Part shown: positions 24,375 through 37,800 of the stretch, piece after piece
Numbering within the stretch: position 1 is the stretch's first letter
Layout: every line of letters starts with the position of its first letter
Source of the DNA: Rhopalosiphum padi
Lineage: Eukaryota > Arthropoda > Insecta > Hemiptera > Aphididae
Length of the DNA stretch: 64,000 nucleotides
Assembly (NCBI RefSeq): GCF_020882245.1
Contig: NC_083597.1
Location: 14,666,581 to 14,730,580 of the forward strand
Reading direction: 5' to 3'
Position numbers and translations under genes: made by a program
Notes under the pieces: generated by a model
Database searches by the model: none
Seen by the model: only the letters and a program-made list of their open reading frames with translations
What the model was told of the DNA's origin: nothing

Positions 24375-26794
24375 GTAACCAAAAAAACCTGACCGCAATT
24401 AGTATGTAGATACCCTAATAAAATGTTGGCTGTAATTAGGAAGACATTAACTAGGGACACAACTGTATACTATTTATAAATAGTATAGTTACCCCAAAAT
24501 AAGTCACAACATTTTTTTTTAATCTGGCCGAAAGATCGGCTAACAACGGGTAAGCTGCTGCAAACTTTATATAGCAAGATTATTTTTGAAATTTGGTTTT
24601 GGACTATTATAGTATTGTCAATATTAAAAGACATTATTTTAAAGACTGACGATAATATATTGGAACTAATTTGGAAGTATATTTTTTTTTAAATAGAATA
24701 TTTATTATGTTAATTTAAATTTATATTATGTACTTGAGCGAAAAATGCTCTGATCATCAAATTTGGCGGAGGTCGTTGGTAGAAAATTGGATTTAGTTAT
24801 ATTAGTATTTTTAAGAGATCAAAATGGAAGAGTTCCAGGTTAATATAATCATCAGGTAAAAAAAAATGTAATATAGATAAATAAAATAAAACGAGATTTA
24901 TAAATGTTTATTACTTAAGTCATCAATTTTAACTTTTAAGGCATAATTTCTGTGTAGAATGCGTATTATTTTACAGAGCAATTATTGAAAAACTACACCC
25001 ACCTAGCTAATTTGAATTTTGTCAATTGGAATATTTTTTTGATATTTAAAAAAAATATATTTGTATATACTATTTTTTTGCTTTAATTTCCTAAAAATTA
25101 ATTTCTAAGTATTTTAATTAATGGATAGGTTAGGTATATATATATTTATATTTCATAAATATTTTAATATTGAAGATCATCTAATTGATGCTACAAAAAT
25201 AATGTTATGATAATATGTTTAAAACAAATCAAGTAATAAATGATAATATAATTAATAATTATGTAATAAAAAAATAGTTAGATATTCCTTCATAATAAAA
25301 ATGCCACATTATTGGTAAAGGGCTTTGATTTGTGATTCTTTATCCCTAAAAACATATTTTTTTAGTTTATCGTAGATTTTTTTTCTTTATAATAGAGAAA
25401 ATCTATATAAAATTGAGGTATTAAAAATACATGTATGAATTACTTGACTGATTTTCAAAATTCTTAGAATCATTTATTTACAACTTTAAACTTAAAATCA
25501 ATACTCAATTCAATATTGCTGTGAACTATTTAAATGTAAACATTTTAATAGGAGTGTAGTAAATGTGTAAGGTTATATACAAAGCTGTCTTATGACTATC
25601 TAGTTGGGATTTGTGGGCGAGGGGTTGGGTACAATTTAATAAGATTTCAATAGTTTATCTATAATACGACTGCAATGATTTGTTATAAAATATCGTAATC
25701 TGTGTTTGTATAGTATTTTATCTAGTAGCATATTATGTACGAATGCTTTAAAAAGTATATTGGTTGATTGATTTTCTACTTAACTGAAATTGGCCGAGAA
25801 ATGGACCGTAATGTCTGGGGGAAATTGTCCTACATTGTCATTTTTCTATCAAAAAAGTTGAAAAAATATAATTTATTTTATATTTTTAACAGGATATTTA
25901 AATATCAAAAAATTTATAAAATTACTAATATGTACTTGATACAAAAATATACATTTCTGATATTTTTAATTTTTTTTTTTTGTTTTTTGTTATTGTCAAA
26001 AATTCAACTGGAAAAAAATTAAAAATTCGTATTCACCTGATTTTTCCCATTTGGATTATTGGACGTGTTACTGAATATAATATACGACCTATTAGACAGG
26101 ATTAATGATGGACAATATGTATGATATAACATTTTTTTGCATTATTTATTGTATATTTAAAAAGCGTTCTTAGTAATTCAAGCCTTGAATTAATATAATA
26201 ATTAATAATATGTAGGTTGTAGGTATACTCGTCACTCTGAATTACGCGCTGCTGCAGCAATGTATTATCGCCTATAAATAATATTATACGCGCGCGCCGC
26301 ATATGTCATATTATTGTATCATTATTATTATAATATATCCCGAGTTGCAAGTGGCGACGCCATTAATCCTGCCAAACGACCGGCCAAATGTTGTTTTAAC
26401 CGTGACGATATTATAGTACAACATATAATAATAATATGCTCGAAAAGTTTTTTTTAAAATTATTACTACGTGCGCTATTATACTTATAGATATACACTAT
26501 ATAGTATTATAGTGTATAGTAATAATTATGCATGCGTGTATTATTAGTTTTTCATAAACACTTATAAATTGCAGAGTTGTATTGCAGCGCTGGCGTATTT
26601 TGAGGGAGGTAGTTGGGGCTAGTTGAGGGGCGTGAGCTCCGAACAATGAAATTATGAAGAGCAGAAAATCGTTTTAAATTTATACTTTTATAGAGCACCA
26701 CAATATCCTCGACAAATATCTTTACTGTCTTTGATTAAGTACGTACAATAATTATATTGTTATTATTAGCAGTGCTCGTTTATAAATAATTTAA
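24375..26794. other. AT-rich gene-free stretch
   Basis: No gene or clear repeat was recognised apart from a G-rich fragment at 26588-26640 (GCTGGCGTATTTTGAGGGAGG) that looks like the end of a small transposon. Confidence 0.4.
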
Positions 26795-27140
26795 AACCCA
26801 AAGGCTTGCCTTAAATGCACGCCTTTGCTTACTTAAAACTCTAAATATCAATCCCAAGCACACTAGATTAAATAAAAAACTCCTAATATATAAATCCCTG
26901 TTTTAAAACAACGTGGACTTATATAGTGTCCAGCACAGAGGCAATGTTAAAAAATCAAAAACACTGACAAAATTCAAACCTTTTTACCATGCTTTCGTAA
27001 AATCACCAATTCATTGCCTTCTATCTCAAACTTAATATTACATATACCGATCTAAAATTCGAAACTGCCCATAAAGAAGCAGTAACCTTTAATAAAAGAT
27101 TTCACTACAAATTTAAATCTCAAAACGGATGTCAAGTGGG
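26795..27140 (+). pseudogene. Decayed non-LTR retrotransposon, 3' part of the reverse-transcriptase region
   Basis: Conceptual translation with frameshifts and stops shows the pattern at the end of Jockey/R1-type reverse transcriptases: INPKHTRLNKKLLIYKSL, then (other frame) a WTYIVSSTEAMLKN block, then DLKFETAHKEAVTFNKRF. Known families have NxKLxIYKxxxxPxWTYG followed by a helical tail here. At least three disruptions are visible, so it cannot encode an active protein. Exact ends are uncertain. Confidence 0.55.
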
Positions 27141-27625
27141 TACCGTTCTGTTATACCATAAGGGTATTGAGTGGATCACTATTATGGGTGTGTTGAATTT
27201 AAAAATGACATATCTTGCTTGCTATATATTATAGGCTGCATATATCACTAAGTATATATTTCGTGATATATTTTTTGATACAGCTATTAAAGTCTTTTAT
27301 TTTACTTTAAGTATAACAGTAGGTTGATAAAGTTTTTTCCGAAAATATTCTATTTATTTTATTATGAGTATTTAATTGTTAAAATAATATATACCATATT
27401 ATATCAATTTATATAACTCAAAATGTAACATATTTTTGTTAATACCGTAAAGCAGTAAATATAGATTCATAATATACCTAGTATATATATATATTATAAT
27501 AGATAATATATATTTAAAAGAAATTATGTCATTGCGTATTGTAAAATTTATAATAATAAATATAATATAGTAAAAGTTTTAAGTTCCCACGAAAAATGTT
27601 TTAATAATAAAATTATAACAAAATA

Positions 27626-27810
27626 CAGTAAAATTCTGTTTCAACGAACTCCGAGGGACCGAATTTTTTTTCGTTATAACGGAAATTTCGTTGTAACGAA
27701 AATTCGAATAAGCTCTTTATAAGCCCTGCTTTTCGGCAGGGGACTTCTATGACTTTCGTTATAACGGGATTTTTCGTTATATTGGTATTCGTTGTAACGG
27801 GAATTTACTG
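27626..27810. mobile_element. 185-bp pogo/Tigger-type MITE
   Basis: TA dinucleotides flank CAGTAAAATTCTGTTTCAAC at the left and the inverse of CAGTAAATTCCCGTTACAAC at the right (19 of 23 bases match over the ends). CAG-ended inverted repeats with a TA target and repeated CGTTATAACG motifs inside are typical of pogo/Tigger (Tc1-mariner superfamily) derivatives. A hairpin CCCTGC-TTTTCG-GCAGGG lies at 27724-27741. It is too short for a transposase. Confidence 0.72.
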
Positions 27811-29513
27811 TAATTAACATTGTAATTTATCGTTTGAATTAGTAATTTTGTCCAAATTTTAACTACTTAAAATCTTTCTAAAAAATAATTTTCTTTATAT
27901 CATAGTAGATTTTATGTTTTCAGTATGTGCAGACTCAAAAAGAATCTTATATTAATTTTAAAAATTTAAGTATAAAAAGAAAAGTTTTTATGAATTTCTA
28001 ACTACAAAATAGTTTGAAATTTTTTTCGATTATAACAAAATCCTATATTAAATGCACATAAAAAATATTGCCTATGTATTTTTAAAATTTTTATATAGAT
28101 AACATTTTTTTAAAAAAAAATGTATGTGGGATCTAGTATTAAATTTTCAAGAATTTTAACCAAGTGAAAAATGTTATAGATACATTTTATATTCTATAAT
28201 TCAACTATTATAGAAAAAAATTTTGTTATGTCTATAAATAGCTCTAAAAGAGTGATAATATTATGTAATGAAAATGACAATTTAAACATTTGATGAAAAT
28301 TTCAACTTTTTTTTTGAAATACAATAAAATATCAAAAATTGGATTTGCGTATAATTCCCTGTTTTTAATTTTGACTCCCGAAAGTACCAACTAGATCAAA
28401 TATTTTACCAAAAACCAGATTTTTTATTTTTTTTATTTATTGTGACAAAAAAAATAAATAACACACGTCGCTATACAATTAATACATAATTAATCACTCC
28501 ACTTTTAATTTATAAAAGATATTAATTTAATAAATTATGCCCAATTGCCAAATATGCCGAAAACCTTGATATAATTATGCAATATTAAATGTAATATTAA
28601 TATATCTATTGAAGTGAATTTGTATGTTTCTTATTGTCGTATTGCATTTATAATACGACTTGGCAAGTGCCACGAGCTCTTGATATCTGAATTTATTATT
28701 AATGGATATAATAAACGATAAAGTTATGATATGTCAATGTAATATTAGTCCATCATATTATAATAATTATATGTCTTATTGATATCCGTTTACATAATGA
28801 CAAACACATCGTTTGTCCTTCGTCTTTTTAATATAGATAATTTATTTATTTTAATATATACTCAGGTCTTATTACAAATAATAATATATCTATCATAAAT
28901 AATTTTTATAATTATATCCCACTTCGTGTTTTGTCACCGTGGATATATTGACATCCGGTTAGTCACTGTTTGTTGCTGTATACAATAATATATTTATATA
29001 ATATAATATAGGGCTTCTCTTTATTCGCAACAGTCAGCAAGTCGCGTATATTATAATTACGTATGGACTCCTTAAAATTGAAGGTCTGAAAAAATAATAT
29101 GTTATATGTAATAATACATTTGACAAGTATTGCATTTTAATAAATATATAGTAACATAAATTATAATATAATATTTCTTATACATATAGTTATAATTTTA
29201 TACACTTATAAAGTTATAAACATTATTCCTTAAAATTTATAATTTATAGGTATTGAAATCTTAGTTAGATCATATATATTTATATGTAATACCTATAATG
29301 ATCGATATCGATATGCCAATAAATTCATAATGAATAGTTCTTGACTATGTAACCAATAACCATAATATTTAAATAAGGTTTATACCTAGGTTAGGTTGAT
29401 ATACAAACAATATATAAATTATAATATTCATTCGGATAAGAGGATAAAAGTTGATGGTTGTATTCATTTAGTGCACACACAAGATCCACGTGACGATTTG
29501 TAAGTCACTAAAA
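27811..29513. other. AT-rich gene-free stretch
   Basis: Only AT-rich sequence with short homopolymers; nothing recognised. Confidence 0.4.
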
Positions 29514-29684
29514 CAGGCGTGAATGTAGGGATATTTGGGGGTTTAAACCACCCTCGAAATATTAGGAACAAAAAATAAATTACCTAACTTACAAATGAAA
29601 ATGAATACGTATGATATTTTAATATAATATATCAACATTTTTTCAGCCCCCTCCCCCAGAAATTTTTTCCTGCATTTGCGCCTG
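29514..29684. mobile_element. 171-bp element with CAGGCGYRAATGYAGG inverted ends
   Basis: CAGGCGTGAATGTAGG at 29514-29529 is inverted as CCTGCATTTGCGCCTG at 29669-29684 (13 of 16 bases). The interior has GGGGGTTTAAACCACCC on the left and a C-rich block CCCCCTCCCCC on the right. Non-coding. Confidence 0.5.
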
Positions 29685-29865
29685 CTCTCAAACATAATAT
29701 TATTTTATAATAGTCGATAAATCGATTGACATCATATATGCAGTTTTCTAACAGTCGATGCCAATTCAGCCATCATCATCAGACATTGACATATATAATA
29801 TGAACTGTATTACGTTTATGACGTACCATTGTTGTGATGGAATTAAATGACGACGTTAATAGCTA

Positions 29866-30025
29866 GTGCTGGATCTAGGGGGGGAGTGGGAATCCTTCCC
29901 ACGGGCGCTGTTGGTTTAAGGGCGCTATTATAAGTATATGAAAAATACTGACCCCCGTAGCTAATACTATGTAAAGGTGCTACATTTTTACTAGCGCCGG
30001 GCGTTAAATATCCTTGATCCGGCAA
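29866..30025. mobile_element. 160-bp element with GTGCTGGATCTAGG-type inverted ends
   Basis: The left end GTGCTGGATCTAGG and the complement of CCTTGATCCGGCAA at the right match at 11 of 14 bases. The interior contains GGGGGGGAGTGGGAA. Non-coding, one more member of the short G-rich element group in this window. Confidence 0.4.
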
Positions 30026-32084
30026 TGATATAATAGCATATACCATATAATATACTCAACGGCACTAAGTATAGGTACAAATGATACTATACAGTTAACC
30101 AATGTATATATTTAGTTTTTGAAGGCCATAATATCCGTTTAACCATAAACCAAGTACCAATTTTAATAATATTACAGTATAATGTACATTGTGCATAGAT
30201 GATTGGTTATTTATAGACTTATTATAGCTCTATAGGGGAATATGTACTCTGCAAAATCCCCTTAAATCAAGACATCAGATAGTATAAGTAAATATGATAT
30301 TTTTTTATACAATAATGAAATTGAATACAATAAAATGTTGTTAACAAAAAAATATTCAAAATGTATTTAGTTTTTTGTGATACAGTATTTCTGATTGTTG
30401 ATATAAACTTGGCCAATTACAATAGTTATCGTGTACTACGTAGCATATTTGGCGAGGAACCTAACCTAAGGAATAATATAACCAAAGGTACATGATGGAT
30501 ACATATGTGGTAATATGTTATCACAGGTATGTGTTTGAAAGCTGTGTACCTATATTTTATTCCAATTGTTTAATAGATATAGATATTAAATGTAAATTAT
30601 GAAATTGATGCTGTAAATATTAATTTGTACTTAAATGTCGATAAGTATAGTTGGGGTGGGGTGAGGGACTACGCACCACGTTTTTCCAACATTTACTTTA
30701 TGTGGGACTCGACTACTTGAGTCCCCCACCAAAATTTGGCATTTGTAATGTGATGTGAGTTACATAAAATATAATATGATGATAATGCGTGATGTCGTGA
30801 TTTATGTATAAATATTATTAACGACGCTAAATGTGCGGTCGTTCGGCGGGTACAACCAACTGCGGACGACGCGATTTAAGAGACTGCAACCACGCAGTCA
30901 ATATACGATCCTTAAACACTATAATAGTACGGTAGTCGTAGTTCATTATCTCGCGACGAGTTTCGTCGTCACGCGGGGTCTTCTCCTATCGTCGTCTTGT
31001 CTCGCGTTATATTGCGCCACGGGGGCAGGGCGGGGTCATAATTTATTTTTCAACGCGGCGCACATGGGTCATAACTCACGGTAATAAGGGATCCAGGAAT
31101 AAGCAAACGACGATGACGACGAAAAAAAGAGAGAAGAAAAAAACCGAATAAAATAGATGCCACTGCAGCGTGCGCGGGTTGTGACACCATACACACACAC
31201 ACACACACATATACGAAAAGAGAAGAATGCGTTCGCGTATGTATATATTATTAGTAGTTGTCATTCACATGTATCAACGACGAGGGTTTTAACGATGTAT
31301 CCGGTCGTACGTATTATTACTATTATTATTATCGTTATAATATCATGTAATATATTACGTAAAATAGACGCGTTTGCTTGAAATATTTGTATAGTTTCAA
31401 TCTCTTGCTCTTCGTCGTATATTATAATATGCGTTTGTGTGTGCTGCGTGCATTATTAAAAAATATGTTATTTGGTTTATTGTGCTCTATGTAATAGTTA
31501 ATTCGTGTGTTGTCTGCACACAGTCTGCCCGTCTGATGTGCTGTATTAGTGTTTATGTGCTCGAGCAGCGAGTGATGGTAGTGTGTGTGGTTTTTTTTCA
31601 CTCGTATAATTAGCGTATATTAGTTTGTTGGAAAAAAGTGTTTTTTTTACGTGCGCGTTTAGTGCGTTCCAAAATAAAAAATCTCATTTCGTTTTCATAC
31701 TATTATTTCCATTCCTAAATGCAGCTATAACGCGTAATAACGTTCTACTAAAATATTTATATAATACACTAAATATAGCGTTTCTAATTAGATATTACTC
31801 AAAAATATACTCACGGGAAATATCATATTGGCGTGCTATCTAAAATTCATACAAGAATTCTTATCGCTTCGCTATATAGTCTGTAAACTGTAAATCAATG
31901 TGTACGTTGAAAATTTCTATAGGTCCTGTTGTACACAGGCATAATTGAAACAATCTAGTAGACAAATCAGCCAACGAAGTAATAGTATCACCTAGCTTGA
32001 CAGTAACTAGTAAAATTACATTTAAATATGTGCACACATCATAAAAATTAATAATTTAATAACAAAATATAGGTAAGACATGTA
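30026..32084. other. Gene-free stretch with a CpG-rich islet at 30.8-31.1 kb
   Basis: The islet (GTCGTCTTGTCTCGCG, GGGGGCAGGGCGGGG) has a short open frame without a convincing ATG or domain. The region 31.5-31.7 kb is GT-rich. No gene was recognised. Confidence 0.4.
31191..31208. repeat. (AC)9 microsatellite
   Basis: Nine AC units in a CpG-rich surrounding. Confidence 0.9.
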
Positions 32085-32420
32085 TGAGGAGACACCAATC
32101 ACAAACAAAGATAAACGAAGACATTATAATCACCTTTTGGAAATCCCTCCCGCCCGCAACCAGACAAAGAAGTAGTTATTACAAGGATCTGGATTGACCA
32201 CTCTTGTTATTAACACACTTATATATCTCATTACCAAAGAAGAACTCCAACCTGCGAACTTTTCGACAAACAGCTCACCACTATATGAAACAAACACTTG
32301 GAGATGAAAGCCTCGGCAAATATCTTCACAATTTCACATACATGATAGGTATTATGGACAATTTATAATATCTAATCCCCAGGTGTTCGACATGATCTAT
32401 CGCCATAGAATTAAGATCAA
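32085..32420 (+). pseudogene. Decayed non-LTR retrotransposon, post-RNase-H C-terminal tail
   Basis: One frame reads TRIWIDHSCY, stop, HTYISHYQRRTPTCELFDKQLTT. This matches the conserved layout after the RNase H domain of Jockey/R1-like elements (TRxRIGHxxLTHxxL, then PTCxxCxxQLT). A second frame adds the later part LGDESLGKYLHNF. Frameshifts and internal stops show it is dead. It lies on the same strand as the reverse-transcriptase relic 5 kb upstream. Confidence 0.6.
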
Positions 32421-33347
32421 TATTTATAAAAACTACCGGCTAATGCCCCAGGTATTTAATTGTCTTACCAACTCAATGATAATAAAAAAAACTTTTAAGA
32501 CACATTTAAATTTATATGTTGCATATGTGTTAGATAAATACGAAAAATGATCACTTTCAATCCCCATTAACCGGACGTTAATTTCTTTCTCCGAGCAACA
32601 TGCCAAATTTGCGTTTAGCAGAACCAACTTATGTTGTTATATCTTTAATACTAAAGTGAATTAATGTATTATCAAAATATTAAAGCTAAGAAAATTATCT
32701 ATTTTTGTACGTAGACTTTTTTCAGTGTTGAATCGTATTGAAAACAAATATTCCACTGATATCCTCTTAAGTTAAAAAAGTTTATTGATATATATTATAT
32801 ACATGTAATATTATATCAGTTATTATTATCAAAGAGTCTCTTCTTTTTAATATGTGTACTGGTTAATCAATAACACTTAAAATTGTTAAAAGAACCGATA
32901 ATTATATAATTTAAAAGCTTTAAAACGTATTATTTATTTTAATTTCATCATAGACATATAATATGCCTATACGGGCTATACGCATGATATAATTTTAAAT
33001 TTCTGTTAGCTATTTGACATTATTTTACGGATAATTTCATCACTGATGTAAGTTTAAATATAATTTCTCATCACACATAATATCGTGATACCTATATAAT
33101 AATTACGTTGAATGTTAGTTTACTGTCTATATACCTACTATTATAGAGATTCGCACGGTAAAAATATGAAGGTATAGAACTATTATCGTGAATGACATTA
33201 TACATTTTATGGCCTATAATCCATATTTGCGAGCGTGACTAGACACATTCATAAGTCTTTAAAGAGGGTAGATATATAAAGCATTAACACAGTTATTTAG
33301 TTCTAATGTTATATTAAATCGATTGAAATTTGTCATGTTCAATATGA

Positions 33348-33349
<2 letters not shown>

Positions 33350-33378
<29 letters not shown>
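33350..33378. repeat. (TA)n run
   Basis: About 14 TA units. Confidence 0.95.
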
Positions 33379-33384
<6 letters not shown>

Positions 33385-33929
33385 CGATATAATACCTAAT
33401 GCCACATGCCCACGTATAATAATGTAAATTTAACGTCTTATCAATAATAATTTTAAAAATTACATATTATAGATCATTATAAATATACATAAAAACATGA
33501 TTGTATATCTACTAAATAATGTCCTTTATGAAAACAATCAACACCATGGTAGGTGACAGCTAGGTTAGGTTAGTGACATGCACAGTATAAAGTATGCGTA
33601 TACTGCAGCGCAATGTATAATATACAATAAACGCTTCACTCGTGTTACCTAATTAAGTGAAAGCTTTAGTCGCCGTCATTAATTATTTAATTATAATTAA
33701 TATTATATTGTGTTTGTTAAATTATTTCCGGTTTAGCTCACGTGGCACGATAAATAATATAATAATAACATAACATACATCTATATATGTTTGGTCGTTA
33801 TCGTATTCAAGCAGACAAAAGAAGCGTTTGTATAATTGTTATTTTTTTTTAACACTATCAAATAATATGCATAATATGACATATTATATTAAGAAAATAA
33901 AAATGTATATTATTGGCCCGTCTCACAAC

Positions 33930-34145
33930 CGCCGTCTGTCTGAATCTTGAACGAGTAGCAGCGGCGTCGGCGGTGGGTGTAATTTGTCGTCAGAAGTGAC
34001 GTATCGCGCGCGCTCCGGAGCCAAATATTATATCGGACAGCTAGCGGCTAATTAACCCCGAACACTAAACAGATTTGAATAATAATTTGTTTGTCGTGTA
34101 TACGTTATTTATAAAACGCGACGGTCGTTTCAGTGTTCAGTCGAT
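33930..34145 (+). promoter_or_regulatory. Candidate core promoter with TATA box and initiator
   Basis: TATAAAA at 34110-34116 is followed by the arthropod initiator TCAGTC with its A at 34139, a spacing of 29 bp, as expected for TATA/Inr promoters. A second initiator-like TCAGTG lies at 34130. The upstream 180 bp are unusually GC-rich (AGCAGCGGCGTCGGCGGTG, GCGCGCGCTCCGG) and contain TGACGT at 34006-34011, a CREB/ATF-type half site. No known gene follows. The motif pair alone can arise by chance in AT-rich DNA. Confidence 0.35.
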
Positions 34146-34607
34146 GTGCATATACTATTATACATATAATGTGCTGCACATTATATTATACACTCGACGC
34201 AGAAGCACCACAAATGTATAACATAAGTATTATTATTAATTATTATAAAGCAAAAAAGTGAAAAATAACAGTCGCACACAAACCATTGAATCGTCGATTA
34301 AACAACGCTGTTATCCGTAATAATAAAATATAATATAATAATATTATTATTATGATTATTATCATTATCACCATCGCCACCGCTTCCCTCACAGTATTCG
34401 AATTAATTACGTCTCGACCGCGAGTATATATTTGTGTGTACATAATATATTTTATAATTTATATAGGAAACATCGAACAGATGTGCTCCGCGAACCGTAA
34501 CATATTTTTAATTGTTCTACCGGTAACACTGCGTGACACGCACTTCCGGCCACTACCACCGCCGTCGGTCCCCACTGATTTTAGTTAATTAATTCCCCCG
34601 TAAACGT

Positions 34608-34883
34608 ATGTATCTACGTATATATTATATGTATATTATTATTGTTATTATAACGATGATTGTACACAAAAATGATATTTTATTATATTGTTACCGGCAA
34701 AACGTTTTCGATCGATTTGAATATTATATTGTGTTACCGCCATCGCGCATCGCCGGCCGGACGGACACTGTATACGAATACAATACGATAGATTTAAAGC
34801 CGGATATAAGTACCTATAGCTGCTGCCGTATTGTCGATCCGTGTGTAAAACTGATTGTAAATAGAATTGGAGAGGAAAAGTGA
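34608..34883 (+). CDS. Hypothetical 91-aa protein with N-terminal hydrophobic segment
   Basis: ATG at 34608, TGA at 34881-34883. Residues about 4-19 (RIYYMYIIIVIITMIV) could act as a signal anchor. The rest is polar and contains SCCRIVDPC near residue 72-80. It lies about 470 bp downstream of the TATA/initiator pair at 34110/34139 and inside the same CpG-rich islet, which is the main reason to list it. The start context is poor and no homologous family was recognised. Confidence 0.2.
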   Translation: MYLRIYYMYIIIVIITMIVHKNDILLYCYRQNVFDRFEYYIVLPPSRIAGRTDTVYEYNTIDLKPDISTYSCCRIVDPCVKLIVNRIGEEK

Positions 34884-37800
34884 CGATAATATTATTATTT
34901 ATTATTACACCGGCGGGGTGTTTGAGAGGTATCTATAACAATAAATAATTGTCAATTAACCATTAAATAAAATAAAAATGAATATGACCGTTAAAAAAAT
35001 AATTTAAGTAGATAATTGATTAGCGTGGTTGTGTAGGGAGAGCCCTTCGTATCAAGAGTTGTATTAACACACATATTAATCATCCCCTCTACTAGTGGCC
35101 GAGCTGCCCCGAGTTTCTGATCACCACTAATATGTATTAAAATTGAGAATGAAAACATCGATCGAAAAACGGATATTATAGATATCGTCCTACTGCAATC
35201 CTATAGCCGACAATTATATATGGGTAGGTATCTACTTACAAAAAGACAAAAGTGGAGGTTTTATTTTTAAATTGTGTTCGTATAGATACGATGAAGGATG
35301 AAGCGTTGACGCGTGCGATTTTTTAATTTAACGCAATCACCTAGATTAGGTTACCTGTTATATAATAATTTTAAAGCATTAACGAAGTTGATTTACTAAA
35401 ATAAGTTATAACACTAAAAGTAAGATTTATTCATAAAAATAGAACAAAAAAAAAAAATGAGTGAAGAAATATTATATTTAACCAGAGCCATCATTAGAAC
35501 TCATTATTTATATCGATGTAATATAAGCGCAAAAATTTGAGGCGGATTATCCTTTACATAAGCAGCGTTTTTTGTCCGTGAGAAAATCCAGTTTAATAAA
35601 TTAAAAACCAGTGTTTTAGGGACGTTGGGGGTCATTAACTAATGGACTAACACAGTATAAAACCAAAAATACATTTCAGTATAGTACAAAAATAAATAAA
35701 TATACAGATGATTGAGTGTTTAAGTACCAAAATTTAAAATTTTACTGCTGAAATTTTTGAGATTTTTCATTACAATAATTTCATTGTATAGTATTCTCTT
35801 ATTATATAGGATATTAAATGCTCATATCAGAAAGGGCTGTTTAAATGTTCTAACTATATTATAGAATATAGATTAACATTTGGTCTTGATTCTTTGATAG
35901 TTAGTTATGATAAATAATCTGAAATAAGAGCTTTTTATAATATAATGATCAATTATTTAACTGATTTTTCTATTTTTTTCGAGTAGTGTGAACAGGACGA
36001 TGATCGAATTATTATATTTTACTTTTAAATTTTGACTCGTGTTTTCGTCTCATACATATTATAAAAGACAGACATTATATTATTATTATTAGATGACTTC
36101 GACGACGGTCCTCGATAGTATGTGTATTATATTGTGTGTGGATACGTCGTATTCACCATGAAATGCTTTGTATTCAATACGTTTTAAACTAGAGAACATG
36201 CGTGCAACCGAGGAGAAGACGTATACCTATATATCGGTTCCCTTTTGTTGTCACAGAAAACCCATGGTAATCGTTAATAAACCGTCACGAATTAACAGCT
36301 TGTCCGTTTAGCCTCAGGGCAAAAATAATATGTTCCAGTATTTTATTTTGAATTTTTCCGGGCAATAGTAATATAATAAAAATAGTAAAATATGGTACGC
36401 GTGGATCGCTTAGTTTTGCGCCGATATCGGAGTAGAAAAAAAAAATCATACAATATTATATCGATGGCTAAGCGCATACGCAATAAGTGTGAAGTATACA
36501 TTTATGCATTATTTTCAGCAACTATAAATTTTATATTTATTTTGAATGTATTATGTTATAGTAATTTTACATTTTTACCATAATATATATCAAACCAATT
36601 TCATTTTAAAATATATTAAAAAAATATTTCAAGTTTTGTAGGCACGTGTAATCTAGCTTTACTTACTTTACAGTTAACATAAAGGCATGTGCGTTTTATA
36701 TCAATATACTATTTACAAATTTGAAAATTTTCTATAATTCTTCCCATAGATATTAAAATGTTGGCTTTATTACTAAATTATTAGATTCACCACATCACTG
36801 GTTAAAAATTTAAAATTTTTCCTACACTATAACTAAATAGCAGCTACTATTATAGTTACTATTTTCCAATGTTATAACAGTGTCGTTATTATATAGATTC
36901 CTGCAGTGAAACGATAAATTATATATAAATATATACCCACCTACGACATAGTCAATTGCAGCTGCTCGTGCTTCGTATTCGGCCGTTTATAATAAAAAAA
37001 TATGATCTATTACACGCAATACACAAACGCTTTCATAAATTATGTTAATATTTTTGTTGTAAAAAAAAAATAATGATAATGTTTTCGCTAAAACAACATT
37101 ACCCGCAAAGCATATTTTTTGTCACAGTCGACTACCTGCATTACCGTCCGCCAACACCGATTAGGATTTCCATATTTTTAAATTTTTCCTCTTTCATATC
37201 ATATATACGTGTATATTTTCACCGACAGTCTCTAACGTTTTGCATCGATAACGATATAACTATATAATAATAGTTGATATTGCACTCTATTGATTTGCTT
37301 TTCTGAACGGATACGACTATATCGAATAGCGTATAATACATAATGCGATTATCGACATTCAATCATTAAGTACTGCCTATCTGTAGTGTAGGATATTCAT
37401 AAAAGTCTAAAGTTTAATGACTCAAGTTTTAATGCTTATTTTAACTCAATATAAAGCAAAGCCTTGAGATTTCTAATAATCTCTTTTTAAACAGAACCCG
37501 ATTTGAATTTTACTGCAAATATTGTCTTATTCGACGGTGAGATCAATTTCAGTCTGTGGAGTGGAACCAATCTAAGTCCGATAAAGTTGAACAATTATAA
37601 AAGCGTTTAATTCACATGTTTTTATAAAAAATGGTGTTATAAATATATCAACATTATATATTGTTAACTATTGGTTTAGTTTCTTTAGTCAAATGCGTTA
37701 CTTACCTAAGTATTTTTATATACCTAATAATGTTTGTGTACATTAAATTATTAAATGGTGAGGTATAAAATATTACCTTGTGTTATTATTACTAATTATA

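Noticed and set aside
30833..31084. 83-codon frame in the 30.8-kb islet
   Set aside because: It starts at GTG. The nearby ATG frame at 30831 stops after 34 codons, and no domain or splice signal supports it.
36392..36583. 63-aa ATG frame, basic then hydrophobic
   Set aside because: Composition is as expected from AT-rich DNA, with no promoter, splice or family support.
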